A stretch of DNA of 64,000 nucleotides from Epiperipatus broadwayi (lineage: Eukaryota; Onychophora; Udeonychophora; Euonychophora; Peripatidae), in contig JAQFVV010006506.1 in assembly GCA_028023455.1 (NCBI GenBank), forward strand, positions 186,001 to 250,000, written 5' to 3'. The position numbers and the translations under genes are program-made. Shown here piece by piece: positions 1-14,400 of the stretch (positions within the stretch are counted from its first letter, which is position 1; each line of letters starts with the position of its first letter). A model generated the notes under the pieces. It made no database searches, was not told the origin of the DNA, and worked only from the letters and a program-made list of their open reading frames with translations.

Positions 1-320
1 CTTCTTTTCGGGAAATTTGGTAATTTAAACTTGTAAATTGCCAATGCAACTTGTACTAAAACAAATACAGTACCATATATATTGTAACAATGTGTATATA
101 TACACATTATGTAAGTGGGAGTATATATACAAGTTATACGATTTTTTTAATAAAATAGAGAAATAAAATTATATTTTAATATTTAATTCGTTGGGAAAAA
201 AAGCTAAAACAAAAAGAAAAAGTACAAATATTGGGAATAAGTTAAGATATTAATTATACCTCATCTTTCTTTTCTTTTTTTTTTGTATTTTATTTTAACA
301 TCCATGTATAATTATTCCAA
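1..320. other. AT-rich DNA, nothing recognised
   Basis: Low-complexity A/T-rich sequence with short homopolymers and no open frame of note. I see no gene or named repeat here. Confidence 0.5.
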
Positions 321-487
321 AAGTACTTTTCAGTAAAAGCATTTTTAATTATAGGTTTATAATTAATTGAAACGTTTATTTGATCAATCTGGAATCTTGA
401 ATTTCAGAACCTGATAATGTACTATATAAAATATGTTTCAATTACTTATAAACCTATAATTAAAAATGCTTTTACTGAAAAATACTT
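321..487. repeat. Fold-back palindrome, arms about 53 bp
   Basis: The stretch 321-373 is repeated in reverse complement at 435-487 with few mismatches, separated by about 60 bp. A further phrase (cagaacctgat...tataaaat) occurs directly repeated at about 406 and 489. This looks like a small MITE or fold-back element without coding capacity. No target duplication was identified. Confidence 0.7.
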
Positions 488-3400
488 CAGAACCTGATAA
501 AGTACTATATAAAATTTAATATATAATTAATATCGATGTAATTAAAATTGAAAAATAAGGGAATGAAAAAATATTACTAATTAAAAATGAAAATCAATTT
601 CATTGATAATGTGGGTGGGTACAAATTGGGTGGTAGGCAGAGTTGGAGAATATAAAAAGCTGAAATCAACTATTGTTCAAAGTTGATATCTAGATCGATA
701 GAAATTATTATCCAGAGAATGTAAGAGGAAAACAAAAAAGAACAGCAGCAGCAGAAGAAAAAACCATTAATCAAAAGAAGAAAGCCAGTTAGTTGACCAA
801 GGAGCCTATAAGACAGCTAAATGACTGAATTCAGAAGCAAGAAACAATATTTATATAATTGAGCTGGTAGAAAAATGTGTGGCTATACCCAAAAGCTAAG
901 TGTTCCTTCTTTTTCACCATCTTTTCTCAAGTATATTAGCCAGATACAGTAATATATATCTCCAATTTGCCTTTGTCAGTCTTTATACCCACTACAAACT
1001 GAATTTATGGAACCAAACCTGGCCATGATATGTTGAACCAAGAGGAAGTCACAATCTATTATAAAGTAGAAGCCCTCTATAAATCTGATAGGATCACAAG
1101 ACGGGAGTGATCACCAAAACACTGTACAACAATCATAGATAATGTTTAGACATCTTGATAAAACTTTTAAATTTTATTTCTATCTAGAACTGTGTTAATA
1201 TCATTTGTCCTTATTGTTTTTTTTAAATATATGTAAATAACTACTTGAGTGTCCTATAGTATTTAAATTTGAATAAGTATTCTTTTTCTTCTATTTAAAT
1301 ATTTCAAATATTTTTTGATATTTATTTTTAATAATAATAAATATGTTGCAAATTGTTAGAGTGATTTGCGTTTTTCTCTTTTAGATGAGTAAATAAATAA
1401 TCATATCTAGATATTCTGTGATGCCAATCTCATGTTTAATAGTTAATCATGGGTCAAGTGCTTGACGCATGTTAACATCATCTCTTGAGGTCCAATCTAA
1501 GTATTGTATGGTGCCCTATGGTCTAAACCAATTATAAATGTCCCCATGTGATGTGGCATGTTCCTTGCAACCAGAGAGAGTTACCTCAATTTGGAAAAAT
1601 GACCGTTGTTTTAATTTTTTTTATTAAATCACTGATCTGACCAGGGGTATGTATGATTAATATGCAAGTATTGATCATGTTTTATGTCTCTGCTTGAATA
1701 CTAGGGTCTTGAAATCCATATTAAAGATTAATCTGGTTTAAAAAGTAAAATAATAAGTAATATGTAATGGGACATACAGAAGATCATAAAGAAGGTAAAA
1801 TCTGGTTACAAAATGGAATACCCCATTACAATATATAAAATCAAAGCAAATGTCACATGACCTATTGTAATGGGCACAGACATCATTACATTGTTTTTTT
1901 TATTAGTAAACATGAAAAAAAAATAAAAGTTCGCCAATAAAAACTTTTTTTTAAGAATTAAAAATAAAAAAATCATCTTAAACTCGCATATATATATAAA
2001 ATCACACAGATAAATAATTATTAAAATAAAACTTTATTAAAGAAAAAGTATTTTAAAACTAAATTTTCAGAAAAGATTTAGAGATAAAAAATATATGTTT
2101 AAGTTTGAAAACAGATTAATTAATCTTTTGTAAAATGGAAATGATTATTTTAATTAGTAAACTAACCTTGGGCATCTAAAATGTATAAGCAACAGTCAGA
2201 TAGGAAAACAATAGGAACAGAATGGTCAATGAAAGAAATCCATCAGGGAAATTGGACCTCAATGGAAGGATTATCATCAACGATGATGTAATGTCCATTG
2301 GATCCTAAAGTTATGTATAAAAGAAAAAATTTGGAAATAAAAAGTGATTTGGTTTAATTAATTAAAAGGAGGAGATGTGACTATATGTGTTAGTGTGGAG
2401 TTGAAGGAGAAGGGATTGAAAAGATGCACTCTTCAATCACTTCAGTTGTTAAAAAAAAAAGAAATGAAACATCGCTTTTCTTATACTGAGGACAACAGGA
2501 TCATCGGGGGATTTAATGTGGATTCCAAATGGCAAGCAATGGATAAAAGGAACATTTTGAAATTGTAAGAACTTTTTGAACTCTCAGCTTTAAATATAAA
2601 TAATTTATGAACATTTCTAAACAAAAGAACTCTAAATACTAAACTTTTCAATATTTATAAATATAAGAATTTCCTATCTGACTAAAGTAGTTAAAATGTT
2701 ATTTGATGTATTTCTTTTGTAAAATCATTTCCATTTATATTTTTTTTGTTCTTTAAGTTTTATTATGATTTCTGTTTTCCGATAAATTAAAATATATCAA
2801 TGATAAACTTAAGTCGGGCATGAATGGCTGTATAGATTTGTAAAGTTATATTTAGGGGAGGGTAATCTTAGGTTATTTATGTCATTGTTGAATTGGGTCA
2901 GTGGATTGGATATATTGATGTAGTTAGTAGATGTAATGCAAGATTCGCTATGGGCAGAATCGCTTGTACACGCCGCACACTTCCTCTTGCCTAGGGAATG
3001 CGATCATAAGTTGGCAAAATGACTGCAGTCCATTTCTATGGAGTTTTTTTTTATTGTTCTTCTCATTAGATAGATGTAATATTCCTATCTGATGAGAGTC
3101 AATGTCTTATCTTAACCTATTTTGTGTTGCCGTATTCGTATTACATTGAATACATTGATATATCAGATGGATTGATGCCAGGTTGACTGCGATTTTTAGC
3201 CTAAGGTTAAATGGGGATAGAATGTTTTATCTTCAAATGCAAATCTATGTAGTCTATTCATACTCGACACTAAATAAAAATGCATTAAATTTAAGTTGTT
3301 TATAGACACTTGCATGGATTCGTTACCGGCTAATTATGTTTTTGGTTTTCATATTCGATCAAAATATATATAGACATTTGGTAAATACTAATACCTTACG

Positions 3401-3948
3401 GTGAGTATCTAAAAGATATTTATTCGGATGTCTTTTAAGTTATTGGTGCCACTGCAGTATCTTATGATGAATACCAGTGGGTTTCTTGTATTCCCTATGC
3501 AATTGACGGTATCAATGATTTTGTATTTTGATCGTTTATGTTTATTTTGAAATGTTTTAGCGTGTAATCTATGTAACCGATCTATATTCAACATTTATAA
3601 ACAACTTTTATAAATCCCTCTGTGTGAACTTATAATAGCATAAAAATTAAAATGTAAATTTAAATTCTAAAATCAAGTTAAAACCGAAAGTAAAAGTTAT
3701 TCTAAAATAATGTTAAATTTTATATATATGTGCGTAAATAAATGTTTGTATATTAATCACTGGCAGTGGCTTCTTTTATTCTTTTTTTAAATTATTCTTA
3801 GATAAGAATTTATTATAAATATAAATCTCTGCTATTCCAATGAGCTAGTGACTTGGGTTAATGACCGGAATCAAAATTTATAAAAAAAAAAAAAAAAAAT
3901 TTTGGCTTACGTATCTGCCTACTTTATAAATTTTTCTAGGTTCAAATG
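488..3948. other. Non-coding AT-rich DNA
   Basis: No convincing exon. Short open frames around 2377-2568 and 3409-3594 have no recognisable motif, and the first opens on GTG. Somewhat more GC-balanced patches occur at about 600-1130, 1430-1600, 2160-2580 and 2930-3260 and could be old repeats or untranslated exons. A small inverted pair (CCCATTACAATA / TATTGTAATGGG) lies at about 1821-1876. Confidence 0.4.
651..658 (+). promoter_or_regulatory. TATA-box-like TATAAAAA
   Basis: A TATAAAAA motif follows a G-rich stretch (gggtgggt...gggtggtaggc) and precedes a more complex sequence with AGC-rich repeats at 740-760. It could be a core promoter on the plus strand, but in DNA this AT-rich the motif is expected by chance and no first exon is identifiable. 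Confidence 0.15.
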
Positions 3949-3962
3949 CCTAGATGGCGCCC
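3949..3962 (+). promoter_or_regulatory. CTCF-like motif
   Basis: The sequence CCTAGATGGCGCCC contains AGATGGCGCC, which matches the core of the conserved bilaterian CTCF motif (AGRKGGCRS). GC-rich 14-mers are rare in this window, so the match stands out. It also resembles a YY1 site (ATGGCG). The surrounding open frame at 3946-4152 shows no domain and is probably chance. Confidence 0.25.
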
Positions 3963-4329
3963 TGTAGTGCAGTTTACGTTAAGCTCCTTTCTCTGGATCG
4001 TTACACTATATAGTATATATAAAATAAAGAGTGTGTCAATAGCTATAAATAAGATTTTTTATAATAAATGCTACAAGAGAATGCATTTGAAATATTTACC
4101 TAGGATTGTCCCTATCCCTAGAACAGTATCAAAATATGGCTCTCTTCTGTGAGGAGTTAGGACACCAGATTCAAAATACCAACTCAAGCCAGACATTTAA
4201 CTCATACTTAACTATTAAAAAGACCTAGTAGCTTTTATCATAAAAAATAAAAAAATTAAGCTTGCTTAGAGCATTAGCACCTCTTTATTTTATAAATATA
4301 AATATATACAAATAAAATGTCTTTTAATA

Positions 4330-4543
4330 ATAACTATAAAGGTAATTAACTATTATATACAATCTTTCAATTTGCAGAAGTAGTTTTAGTTAGTTCCTTA
4401 ACCCTCCTCGATTGTCTCTAAATTCAAAAAACAAAATATTTCCATTTTGTTTTTGAATTTAAAATCAGTTGCGGAGGGTTAAGGAATTAACAAAACTATT
4501 TCTGTGGATTGAAAGACTGTATATAATAGTTCATTACAGTTAT
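4330..4543. repeat. Near-perfect 214-bp fold-back palindrome
   Basis: Arms of about 105 bp meet at about 4437 with almost no loop. The left arm contains TTAACCCTCCTCGATTG and the right arm the complement with small changes (CAGTTGCGGAGGGTTAA). The arms differ at several positions, so this is an old fold-back or MITE element and not a recent cloning artefact. Confidence 0.75.
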
Positions 4544-4725
4544 ATATATAAACACATACATAGTCTATGCTTTAACATTAATTATCGCTGTCTAATATAA
4601 TTGAAAGAAAGACCAATCATATTGTATGAATAATAAAATCTTCTCTAAAAATATTAACATCATCTCTAGATACCTAACCATGCTGTTTTACTGAAAAATC
4701 ATATAATACAATCTGGTATTTATTT

Positions 4726-5367
<642 letters not shown>

Positions 5368-6562
5368 ATAGTATCACATAGATATTCACTCATTTGGAGA
5401 ACACTAGACAAAGCAAGAGATATATATATATATATAATTTGGTTTAACATTTAATAATTACCTGTAGTTGATACACTTGTGGTAGAGAGGGCTAAAAAGT
5501 ACAATTATGCATATATGTAATAACAGGTGTACTAATATATAATAAAACAAAATATTCAAATTAACTTTTTAATTTTCAATATATATTTATAAATTGAAAA
5601 TGTCAAATGTAATAAAAAAAAAATTGTGAAAGTGGGGTTAATAAAATAATATATTCCTTTGGAATATATTTGATTGCTGTATAAAGTAAGTATATGAATA
5701 AAAGTAAATTTTATTAATTTAATAGTATGACATCATTGATATGTTAAAATATTGAATTATTATTATTACTTGAAAGACATTATACACAATTTTTATAAAC
5801 AAAAATTGATTTTATTGAAAATAATTTTTAAAAAAAATTAATTGTTTAATTTAAAATAATATTTTTTAAGAATTGACAATTATTTATTAAATGCACTTTT
5901 AAATAGGATTAAACTTTATTTATAGTTCCATTTGCAAATAGCCATAAATGAGTTTTTATCAAGAAAACTGTTTTGATCATATAAACAAGATAATATGCTG
6001 TAGAATTTTAAAATGGAAACCACTGAATTTTAATCTCTCAAAATAAACTTGTAAATATCCTTGTTTTTGTCCCAAAAATTTGGGAACCAGGATGCAAATT
6101 GATAATTTACTTCTCCATGTTTTTATTTATCAAAAATAGAATTACTTAATAATACATCATATTTTTTATATATTTTCATTTATTCCTATCTTCTATACAT
6201 CAACTGAAGTGCCATTATGAAGAGAGATTATCTGTTTTAGCCTAAACTTGGATAAAATTAAAAGTTTCTATTGGTAAACAAGTTAAAATTACAAAACAAC
6301 GTATAAATCTTTATTAAATATGTTTTATTTTTAATAAAATATTGTTTAAAATATTATGCTAATATTAATTAACTTAACTCGTCAATTCTTAAATAATGTG
6401 AGGAATTGTCAAATTTATATGCAAGTAATATTTCAAAATATATTAAATATAAGGTTTAAAACAATACAGATGTAATAAATGATAGATTATTTTATAGATG
6501 TCACATTTTAATACAGATTATGTAAGGCATATTTTGTTTTATGTAATTGTATTTACAATTTT
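5368..6562. other. AT-rich non-coding DNA
   Basis: No exon, repeat or RNA gene recognised. The stretch is dominated by A/T runs, with a short (AT)n at about 5420-5437. Confidence 0.45.
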
Positions 6563-6582
6563 AAATAATGATTGTTTAAATA

Positions 6583-6621
<39 letters not shown>

Positions 6622-6652
6622 CATACTATTTAAACAATCATTATTTGTGTCT

Positions 6653-6687
<35 letters not shown>
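6563..6687. repeat. Inverted repeat around (AT)n, plus second (AT)n tract
   Basis: A 23-bp arm at 6563-6585 is repeated in reverse complement at 6624-6646, with an (AT)n/(ATAC) core between. A second (AT)n tract follows at about 6656-6687. The whole unit could extrude as a cruciform. Confidence 0.75.
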
Positions 6688-6688
<1 letters not shown>

Positions 6689-6716
6689 CAAGACACAAAT
6701 TGTGTGACTTTCCATT

Positions 6717-7408
6717 AAGCATTTGCTAAAATGTTCACTAAATGGAGCTTACCACTAGCTCCAAACAAGCTTTAATTATAAGTGCCAACAGAGAAAGTAA
6801 CATGTTAAATAAGTGCTCTGAGTTGGGGTTTTAGATCTAGTTTCTGAAATTCTAACTCCTCACTGAGATGAGCCATTAAGCTCATAACCAATTGGTCTGG
6901 AGATGAAGATTTGAAAATAGAGATTTTGAATTCTTTCTATGTTGGCACTTATCATTAAAGCTTGTTTGGAGCTAGTGGTAAGCTCCATCTAGTGAACATT
7001 TTAGCACAAGGTTAAAGGCAAGTTGCACAATTTGTCTTGTTTTATTAATTATTGTAAGTATACTCTTGAAGGCTTTTGCAATGTAATATTGCATTATCTA
7101 TTAATATATGGTGAAACTGAACTGAGTTCAGACACATATAGCTATCTGGTTCATAAGAATGAATTTGAAGACATTTACGTGTCTGAAAAATCTGAGTTTT
7201 CAAACAGATAGTAATGTGTTAAATAAGTGCTCTGAGTTGGAGTTTCAGATGTAGATTCTGAATTCCTAACTCTTCACTGAGGTGAGCTATTATGCATGAA
7301 AGCAATTCATCTAGAGATGAGGATTTGACAATAGAGATTTTGAATTCTTATTCTGTTGTCACTTATAATTAAAGCTTGTTTGGAGCTAGTGATAAGCCCC
7401 ATCTAGTG

Positions 7409-7411
<3 letters not shown>
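6717..7411. repeat. Diverged satellite-like tandem repeat, about 410-bp period
   Basis: Two direct units (the phrase gagttggggtttcagat/gagttggggttttagatc recurs about 410 bp apart, near 6825 and 7237) preceded by a short inverted unit end at 6717-6775. The unit is a diverged relative of the 420-bp satellite at 34906-36889 and shares the phrases GTTGGGGTTTTAGATCTAG and GAAACTGAACTGA.TTCAGAC. Each unit end carries a GGAGCT...AGCTCC hairpin (for example 6968-6988). The array ends in (AT)n. Confidence 0.75.
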
Positions 7412-7449
<38 letters not shown>

Positions 7450-7504
7450 TAGATATATATATTTATATATATTGTTACATATATATATATATATATATAT
7501 ATAT
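7412..7504. repeat. (AT)n target tract with inverted LTR-end fragment
   Basis: Two (AT)n tracts flank a 20-25-bp piece ending TATTGTTACA at 7479. That piece is the reverse complement of the first 20-odd bases of the LTR that starts at 7505. The result is a palindrome directly outside the retrotransposon. Confidence 0.6.
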
Positions 7505-10500
7505 TGTAACAATATTTATAAATTAATATAATATGTATTTGTAATTATTAAATTAATATAAAAGATATGTATTTGTAACTATAATTTGTAACTATTTTAA
7601 TATGTCACATTTGTAACCATAATAAATATTTAGATAGGGGAAATTATTAATTATTAGATATATGCCTATCCAATCTGTACCATTTGTAACTATATTAATT
7701 CATCATAGCATAGATAAAGAAATTATAGAATCACTGTGCCACTTGAAAATATCAGCATTAAAGATTCTTGGTATTTATTTATATATTGGGGCAGTCATTT
7801 GAACAATAAAACATACTGGCCATTGTCATCTAATAAAAATAATATTAAATATAGCAACTGAATAAAAGTACCCACTGTGAGATTCCTGGAGTGCCTTATG
7901 CTTATCTCCAATACTAGGTTCTTCTAACAAAGAATCCTTCCTATTCTTCTTTCCAAATATATAAGACCATTCATGGTCATATGCACACACGGGTGCTATT
8001 CATGACAACTTATAAAAAAATATATTTTATAAAACTAATATTATGAAGTTGGAAAGGGATGATATCACTCTTTATTCAGTTTAGCTAAGTACATGTGTTT
8101 TCCCATGAGCGCCACTAGATTGTTTTCAATCTAGATAAGTATCTATTTATAGTGTACTTGAGTTCAAACTCATTCAGTACATATTTATTACACATGACTT
8201 GGATGACTATTGAACAAAAATGACATTCTTACATTTTATCTATATTGATAAAATTACAAGATCCCAATATTACCAAAGTTTATACTATAGATCAAAGATT
8301 CTTATAGACATTGCTAGCTCATTAGCGTATATTGATGAACAGACATGTATAATCCTATTAATGGCTTCCAAACAAGCATGTGAAGACCATTATTGATATT
8401 GATGGCCATTTAACTAGATTATTTATCACAATAAAGGTAATAATGATGATGATGATAATAATATCATAATAATGATAATAATAGTGATATCATAATAATG
8501 ATTATAATAGTGATGATGATACCAGCCATGGCTTATCAATAAACTCACAACAATAAATTCATCTTTATAAACTTATAGGCATCTATTAAAATTATCCTAT
8601 TTCATACTGGGATTTAATAATACTAATGGTGATGATTGATCATCATGAATCTCTTTGCATAATATTCAATTTTCTATAAACCCCTATTTACTAAAATATA
8701 TTCATTACGCTAAACATTAAATTTAATGATTATAATTTATTAATGATGATTGATGGCGATCATAACTTTTATATAGTATTATTTGAAACATTTTTAACTA
8801 ATAACATGATATCCATCTTTGATGAGGATGATCTAAATTCATGGACACAACACAATTTTAGCTTTCTATGTTGAACTATAATTATCAAAATTTGGTTATT
8901 CTCAAGCATAATCCTTAAATACTTAAATATCAACATTCTAGTTTACCTATTATTTTGCGGACGCTTAATATTTGCAAGTGATTGCTCAATATATACGAAT
9001 GGTAATACTTAATAACTGCGAGCAATGATGATGAATTAAAATGATAGAATTAAGACAAAAAAAAAACACAATATTCTTAATAATAACTCGGAAACCAATT
9101 AAGATATATAATTATATTTTATTAACACTACTACTCTTTCTTTCCTTCTTTAAAGTCAAATCGACAATTAAATAAATGGCTTATTAATATAAAAATTTAT
9201 ATAAGTATAAGCAAATAAACTTAATATATAGGTTTGTCATTTTTCTTGATATCTCAAAATAAGCTGACTTAAATCAATATTAGAAAAAAAAATACATATT
9301 CTATAAATGCTTATTTAAGACTTTTCTTACTCATCATATCATAAAATAAATTTCAGGTGAAACTTGTATATGTTATTTCATTTCCATTCAAATGTAATGC
9401 CCTACTTTTCAATTTACCATTTTAAACTAATCATATATAACCTATTCTTTGATGTGTTTGGATAAGCAGTTACACATTCACGCATTCGGTAATGTTAACA
9501 TATATGTTTAAAATGTATACCCATAAATTACATATATAAAAATATCTTTTTCTTTTGCAACCTTATAGCGAAAGAAAATAAAATACATATATTAATTTTT
9601 AATATGCAACAAGATAAAATAAAAATAAAAAACATTATAAATGCATATATCTATAGGTTGCTCATTATCATTAACAACTGAAGAACAATTAAAAAAAAAC
9701 ATTTCAACATTACAATATATAATAAAAAAAAAAAAAAAAAAAAATAATGAAAAATTTAAGTTTAAAGATTTAAACTATGTTTGTGCTATGTTGTGAGATA
9801 TTGCAAATAACTATAGATAAACAAGTCTTTAATGTTTCTGTATCAAAAAAGAAAATTGCTTTGACCAGTAAATTAAGGTTTACTTTTAATAAGTAAAAGA
9901 ATAAAATCGGTTAAAGAAAGTTCATATTTACCCGTCTACTTTTTACTTCTTATTAATGTCCTGAGTTTGAATTTTCAGACTGCTTTTCTTTGCTCACCAA
10001 CAACAACAACAACAAAAAAGAAAGTTATTGCAGATACTTTTAAGATAATGCTGAATCAATTGACTTGCTTGTTTCTTCAATTCCATTATTATTCACTGTT
10101 GATTGGCTTCCTTCTACCATTTAAAAAAAAAGTTATTATAAGTACTTTGAATAAGTAGGTACCGGTGGATTTGCTTGTCTCTCTCCTTTAAAAAAAATAA
10201 TTGCTGTTGACACTTTAGATGATTGAGGTAAATCAACAAAAATTTGATTTATGGCTTCAAACTTGGTTCTACATGGCTGTTATAAATTTTCTTTTCCTCC
10301 TATTTCCTCTTCTCCATTCATTCGAAGGTAATGAGCTTTTAATAAGCCAGGAACTAGAAACAAAGCATTCCATATAGCTTGTGTGGTTGGCTTCAAAATC
10401 TATCATTTTGTTGGTTATTACTGGATACATGACTTCATAGACAGATCAGCGATTTTGACTCATTCTGTATTAACCAGGAAGCAGAAAAAAATGGTTTAGC

Positions 10501-11402
10501 AATGCAGAGGCATAGTATTATGCATAACCAAATATGTTAATATCATTTTTATATAATTATTACTAACTTCTAATAAATTCAATCTTGTTCCATTTCTCTC
10601 CTCTTCTTTAATATTGCTGGAAATTGCTTTATATAAACGCACATTTCATTTGCTCTTTTTTTTCAACTTTCAAAGAGTGAGAAAAAAAAAATTAAAGCGT
10701 TCACTCTCTTTTAAAAAAAAAAAATCAGAGCTTACATTTCTGCTTAAGAATAATAACAAGGAAGGACCGACTGAGTTGAGTCTCAAAATAATAATAATAA
10801 TCTGAGTGACTCTCTCTCTAAAAAAATTAATGACTAACTCATCATCTCTCTAAAAAAATTTAAGACTAACTGATTAAAAAAATTGTTTCAATCATTTATA
10901 TCGCGAATTTCAACCAAAGAAAAAAAAACATCTGGAAATCTTTATCTTAAAAAAAAAATCAAAGCTTCACAAGTTTGACGTCGGTCACAATCAATAAAGA
11001 CTTAAAATTGATCGCTATCGTTATCTACATCAAAGCACCTCTTTTGTAAAAATAATCTTAAGACACAGATAACAACAAACCTGGAATCTATAGCCATCAG
11101 GAATACGTGTAAAAGCATCTTTGTGTTTGTACAGATGTATTCATTCTTTCACACGTGTACATTTTTTATCTCCTAATCTAACAATCTTAATTGCCTTATT
11201 TTACACTTTTCTGATTTACTCTATTTTAACAAAATGAAAGTTAAATAAATTTAACACATATTATTTAATAAAAAAAAATTATATAATAAATCACAAAACT
11301 GCTTATTCATAATAATAAATCTATACATATAAATCTCTGTATGTATAAAAGAAAAAAAAAATTTTTTTTTAAATAATTGAATACTATATATATATATCTA
11401 CA
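7505..11402 (-). repeat. 3' LTR of the Ty3-type element (3898 bp)
   Basis: The plus strand begins TGTAACAATATT and ends ATATATCTACA, so in element orientation it is TGTAG...TTACA. It is collinear with 18119-22012. Differences seen by eye include C/T at 8354/18968, A/C at 10841/21453, G/C at 10872/21484, one ACA unit near 10010 and A-run lengths. No credible coding frame lies inside. Low-complexity TGATGATAATAAT blocks lie at about 8440-8520. At 3.9 kb this is far above the few hundred bases usual for animal Ty3 LTRs. Confidence 0.95.
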
Positions 11403-11420
11403 TTTGCCTCACCCCCAAAC
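11403..11420 (-). other. Polypurine tract candidate
   Basis: Read on the minus strand the bases directly before the 3' LTR are GTTTGGGGGTGAGGCAAA. This purine-rich run touches the LTR edge, where the plus-strand primer of LTR elements lies. It is not pure purine, but position and composition fit. Confidence 0.65.
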
Positions 11421-11451
11421 AAAAAAAAAATTTTGAATATAAAAAAATTGC

Positions 11452-14400
11452 TTAGGTCATGAGTGCCATTGGTTTTAGGCTACGTACATTATATGTGCCT
11501 TTTACTCCTTCTGACGATTCTAGTACAAATGCATTTTCCCCTTTTCTTTCCTTGAGCATGAATGGCCCTTCATATATATTATAGAACTTTTTGAATGTAT
11601 GCTTCTGCGGGTCGCTAACATGAGGAGTTTTAACAAGGACATGATCGCCTACTTTGAACTGAGTGGGTTTCTTTGGACCTTTAGCAATCCGTTTCTTAGC
11701 CATTCCTTGCAAGTTATTCCTTGCTCTTTCCACTAGGGTCTCTCTACTGATTTCTTCCTCCTTTATGCTGGGCAGTGGAGTCTTTATAAGGTTTGGTTCT
11801 CTCTTTCCATAATGTAGGTGAGTTGGGGCAAATTTTGTGGATTCATTTTGGGTGATATTAATATACCCAACCACTTTGCCTAATTGTTTAACCCAACTCT
11901 TATGATGGCCCTCCAAGTAAACCCTTAGCAATCTCCCTAACTCCCTCATGACTCTTTCACAGGGGTTAGATTGGGGGTTACGAATGGAACTTAGGACATG
12001 TTTAATCCCTTGGTGCTGTAACCATCGGTTCCACTCCTTGGAGAGAAAAGAGGTGGCATGGTCTGTTAGAATAGTTCTTGGTTTTCCCACTAAGGTAAAT
12101 TGTGAACTTTCTAAATTTTTAATTGCCCCTCGTGCATTGGCTTTGTAGACAGGATATGCAGCAACAAATTTTGAGAAGACGTCATAAGTAACCAAGATAT
12201 ACCTAAATCTCCTATACGGTGGCAATGGCCCATAAAAATCTATAGCCAATAGATCATTTGGCTCATTAGGAATAATGGGTTGCAAGATCCCCGCATATGA
12301 GCGACTAGTATACTTGGATTTTAAACAAATTTCACAATACTTAAGACGTTGTAGTATTGAGGCATACATATTGGGCCAGTAGAATAGTCTCTTAATAACA
12401 TATTCCACTTTTCTAGGTCCATAATGCCCATACAAGCAGTGAACATAATAGATTAATTTTCCCCTAATACTTGTGGGGATGTATATTCTCCATGAAGTCT
12501 CCTGATGTTCAACTGTTTGGTAATGCAATAAATCCTGTTTTATACAATATCTAATGATGGATTTATTTGTTATCATTTTATTAACTGCATCCCCTTTAAT
12601 TTTTTTAGACAAATAGGCCATTATTGGCTGTAATTTAGGATCTTGGCTTTGTAACTGGGGTAATTGACTCAATTCTTTTTCCACAGAATCATCAACAACA
12701 AGGGTTATGGCTGCTATATATGCCTGGTCTAGATTTACATGTTGTGGTTGGATTCTCACAGGATTTCTACTGAGAATATCTGCAACCACATTTTCTTTGC
12801 CTTTACAATATTGAATTTGGTAGTTGAATTGTTGCAGGAATAGGCTCCATCGGATCAGCCTTTCATTGTTTAAATAGCTCCTATTCAGGAACTCTAGGCT
12901 CCTGTGATCCGTTATTACGACAATGTGGGATCCCACCAGGTACTGCTTAAGTTTTTGAAAGGCCCAAACCACTGCTAATGCTTCTTTTTCAGTTGTAGTA
13001 TAATGTAATTCAGGCCCTCTCAGAAGACGACTAAGAAAGCAAAGTACCTGTGGTCTGTGATCTTGATCTAATTGGAATAAGATCACCCCCAGCCCATATC
13101 CACTGCTATCAGTTTGTATATAAAAGGTAGCTTCAAAGTTAGGATATCCTAATATGATTTGTTCAAGGAATTTAGTTTTAATGAGGTTCATTTCTGTGGA
13201 ATGTTGCTCTGTCCATTTCCATCTAGTGTCCTTTCTTAGTAATTGGGATAGATAAATGGTGTCATAGGCAAAATTTTTATAAAAGCGATGGTAAAAATTG
13301 CAGACACCAAAGAAGGATCTTAGCTGCTTTTTATTTTCTGGCTGTGGAAAGTTCCAGATTGCACTTATTTTATCGGGGTTTGGTTTTATTCCATCCACTC
13401 CCACCAGATGTCCTAGAAATGGTATTTCTTGTACAGCAATAGTGCTCTTGGATAGATTTATTTTTATATTTTTCTCCTTACATTCAGTTAAAAAGGTATT
13501 CAGATGTTGGAGATGTTCTGCTGCATTGCTTGAGGCAATGACTATATCATCAACATATGTTGTGATGACATTTTTAACTTCTTCTGATAGTACTCTATCT
13601 AGGCATCGGATCAAGCCTGCGCTACTATTTATCAGACCAAAGGGCATCCTTTCAAACACATATGAATGACCCTCATGTCTAAATGCAGTATACTTTTGAT
13701 CCTCTGGGTGCAGATAGATTTGCCAATAACTGGCAGTCAGATCAAAGGTACTGAAAATAGTTTTACCTCTGAATCGGATTAGCAACTCTTGTATAGTGGG
13801 AGGGACGTCCCTTTCTGGGATGGTTAATCGGTTTAAAAACCTTGCATCTAAGCATACTCTGACAGTGCTATCCTTCTTTCGGACAATAACCAAAGGGTTG
13901 TTATATGCAGATGGACATTTTTTTATGACATTCCATTCCACCATTTTTCTAACTTGGGCATTGACTTCAGCCCTGTATTGGTAGGGGATGGGGTATATTT
14001 TACATTGATACGGTTCCGAATTCATTAATCGGATCCGATGCACATACCCCTTAATAATGCCAGGTTTTCTGGAAAACACTTCCATGAACTTACAAAGAAG
14101 GTGAAACATTTTCCCTCCCAAATCAGGGTCTATACTCTCAATTCCTTTTAATTTATGTCTCACATCCTGCTGAGTGGAAGCCTCTTGGATTGTAGCAATG
14201 CTGGCTTGATAAAATGGTATTACTCCTTCCAGGACTTCATCTCCACTCTGACATCTTATGTGCTTGTTATAAAAATCGATCACACTCCCATGCCTATTTA
14301 AAAAATCGGATCCTAATATAACTTCATATATAAGGCCTTGCATGATCAAGAAGGCATGTTCATATGAGTGAGATCCTATTTGTAGGGTAAGCCATACTTG

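Noticed and set aside
2377-2568. 63-codon frame ending at a donor-like GTAAGA
   Set aside because: Opens on GTG, no acceptor-bounded frame and no motif; too weak to call an exon.
7023-7211. 62-codon frame
   Set aside because: Lies inside the satellite-like repeat and is not conserved in its other units.
11948-13984. Plus-strand frames of 62-123 codons opposite pol
   Set aside because: Antisense shadows of the intact pol gene with no domains.
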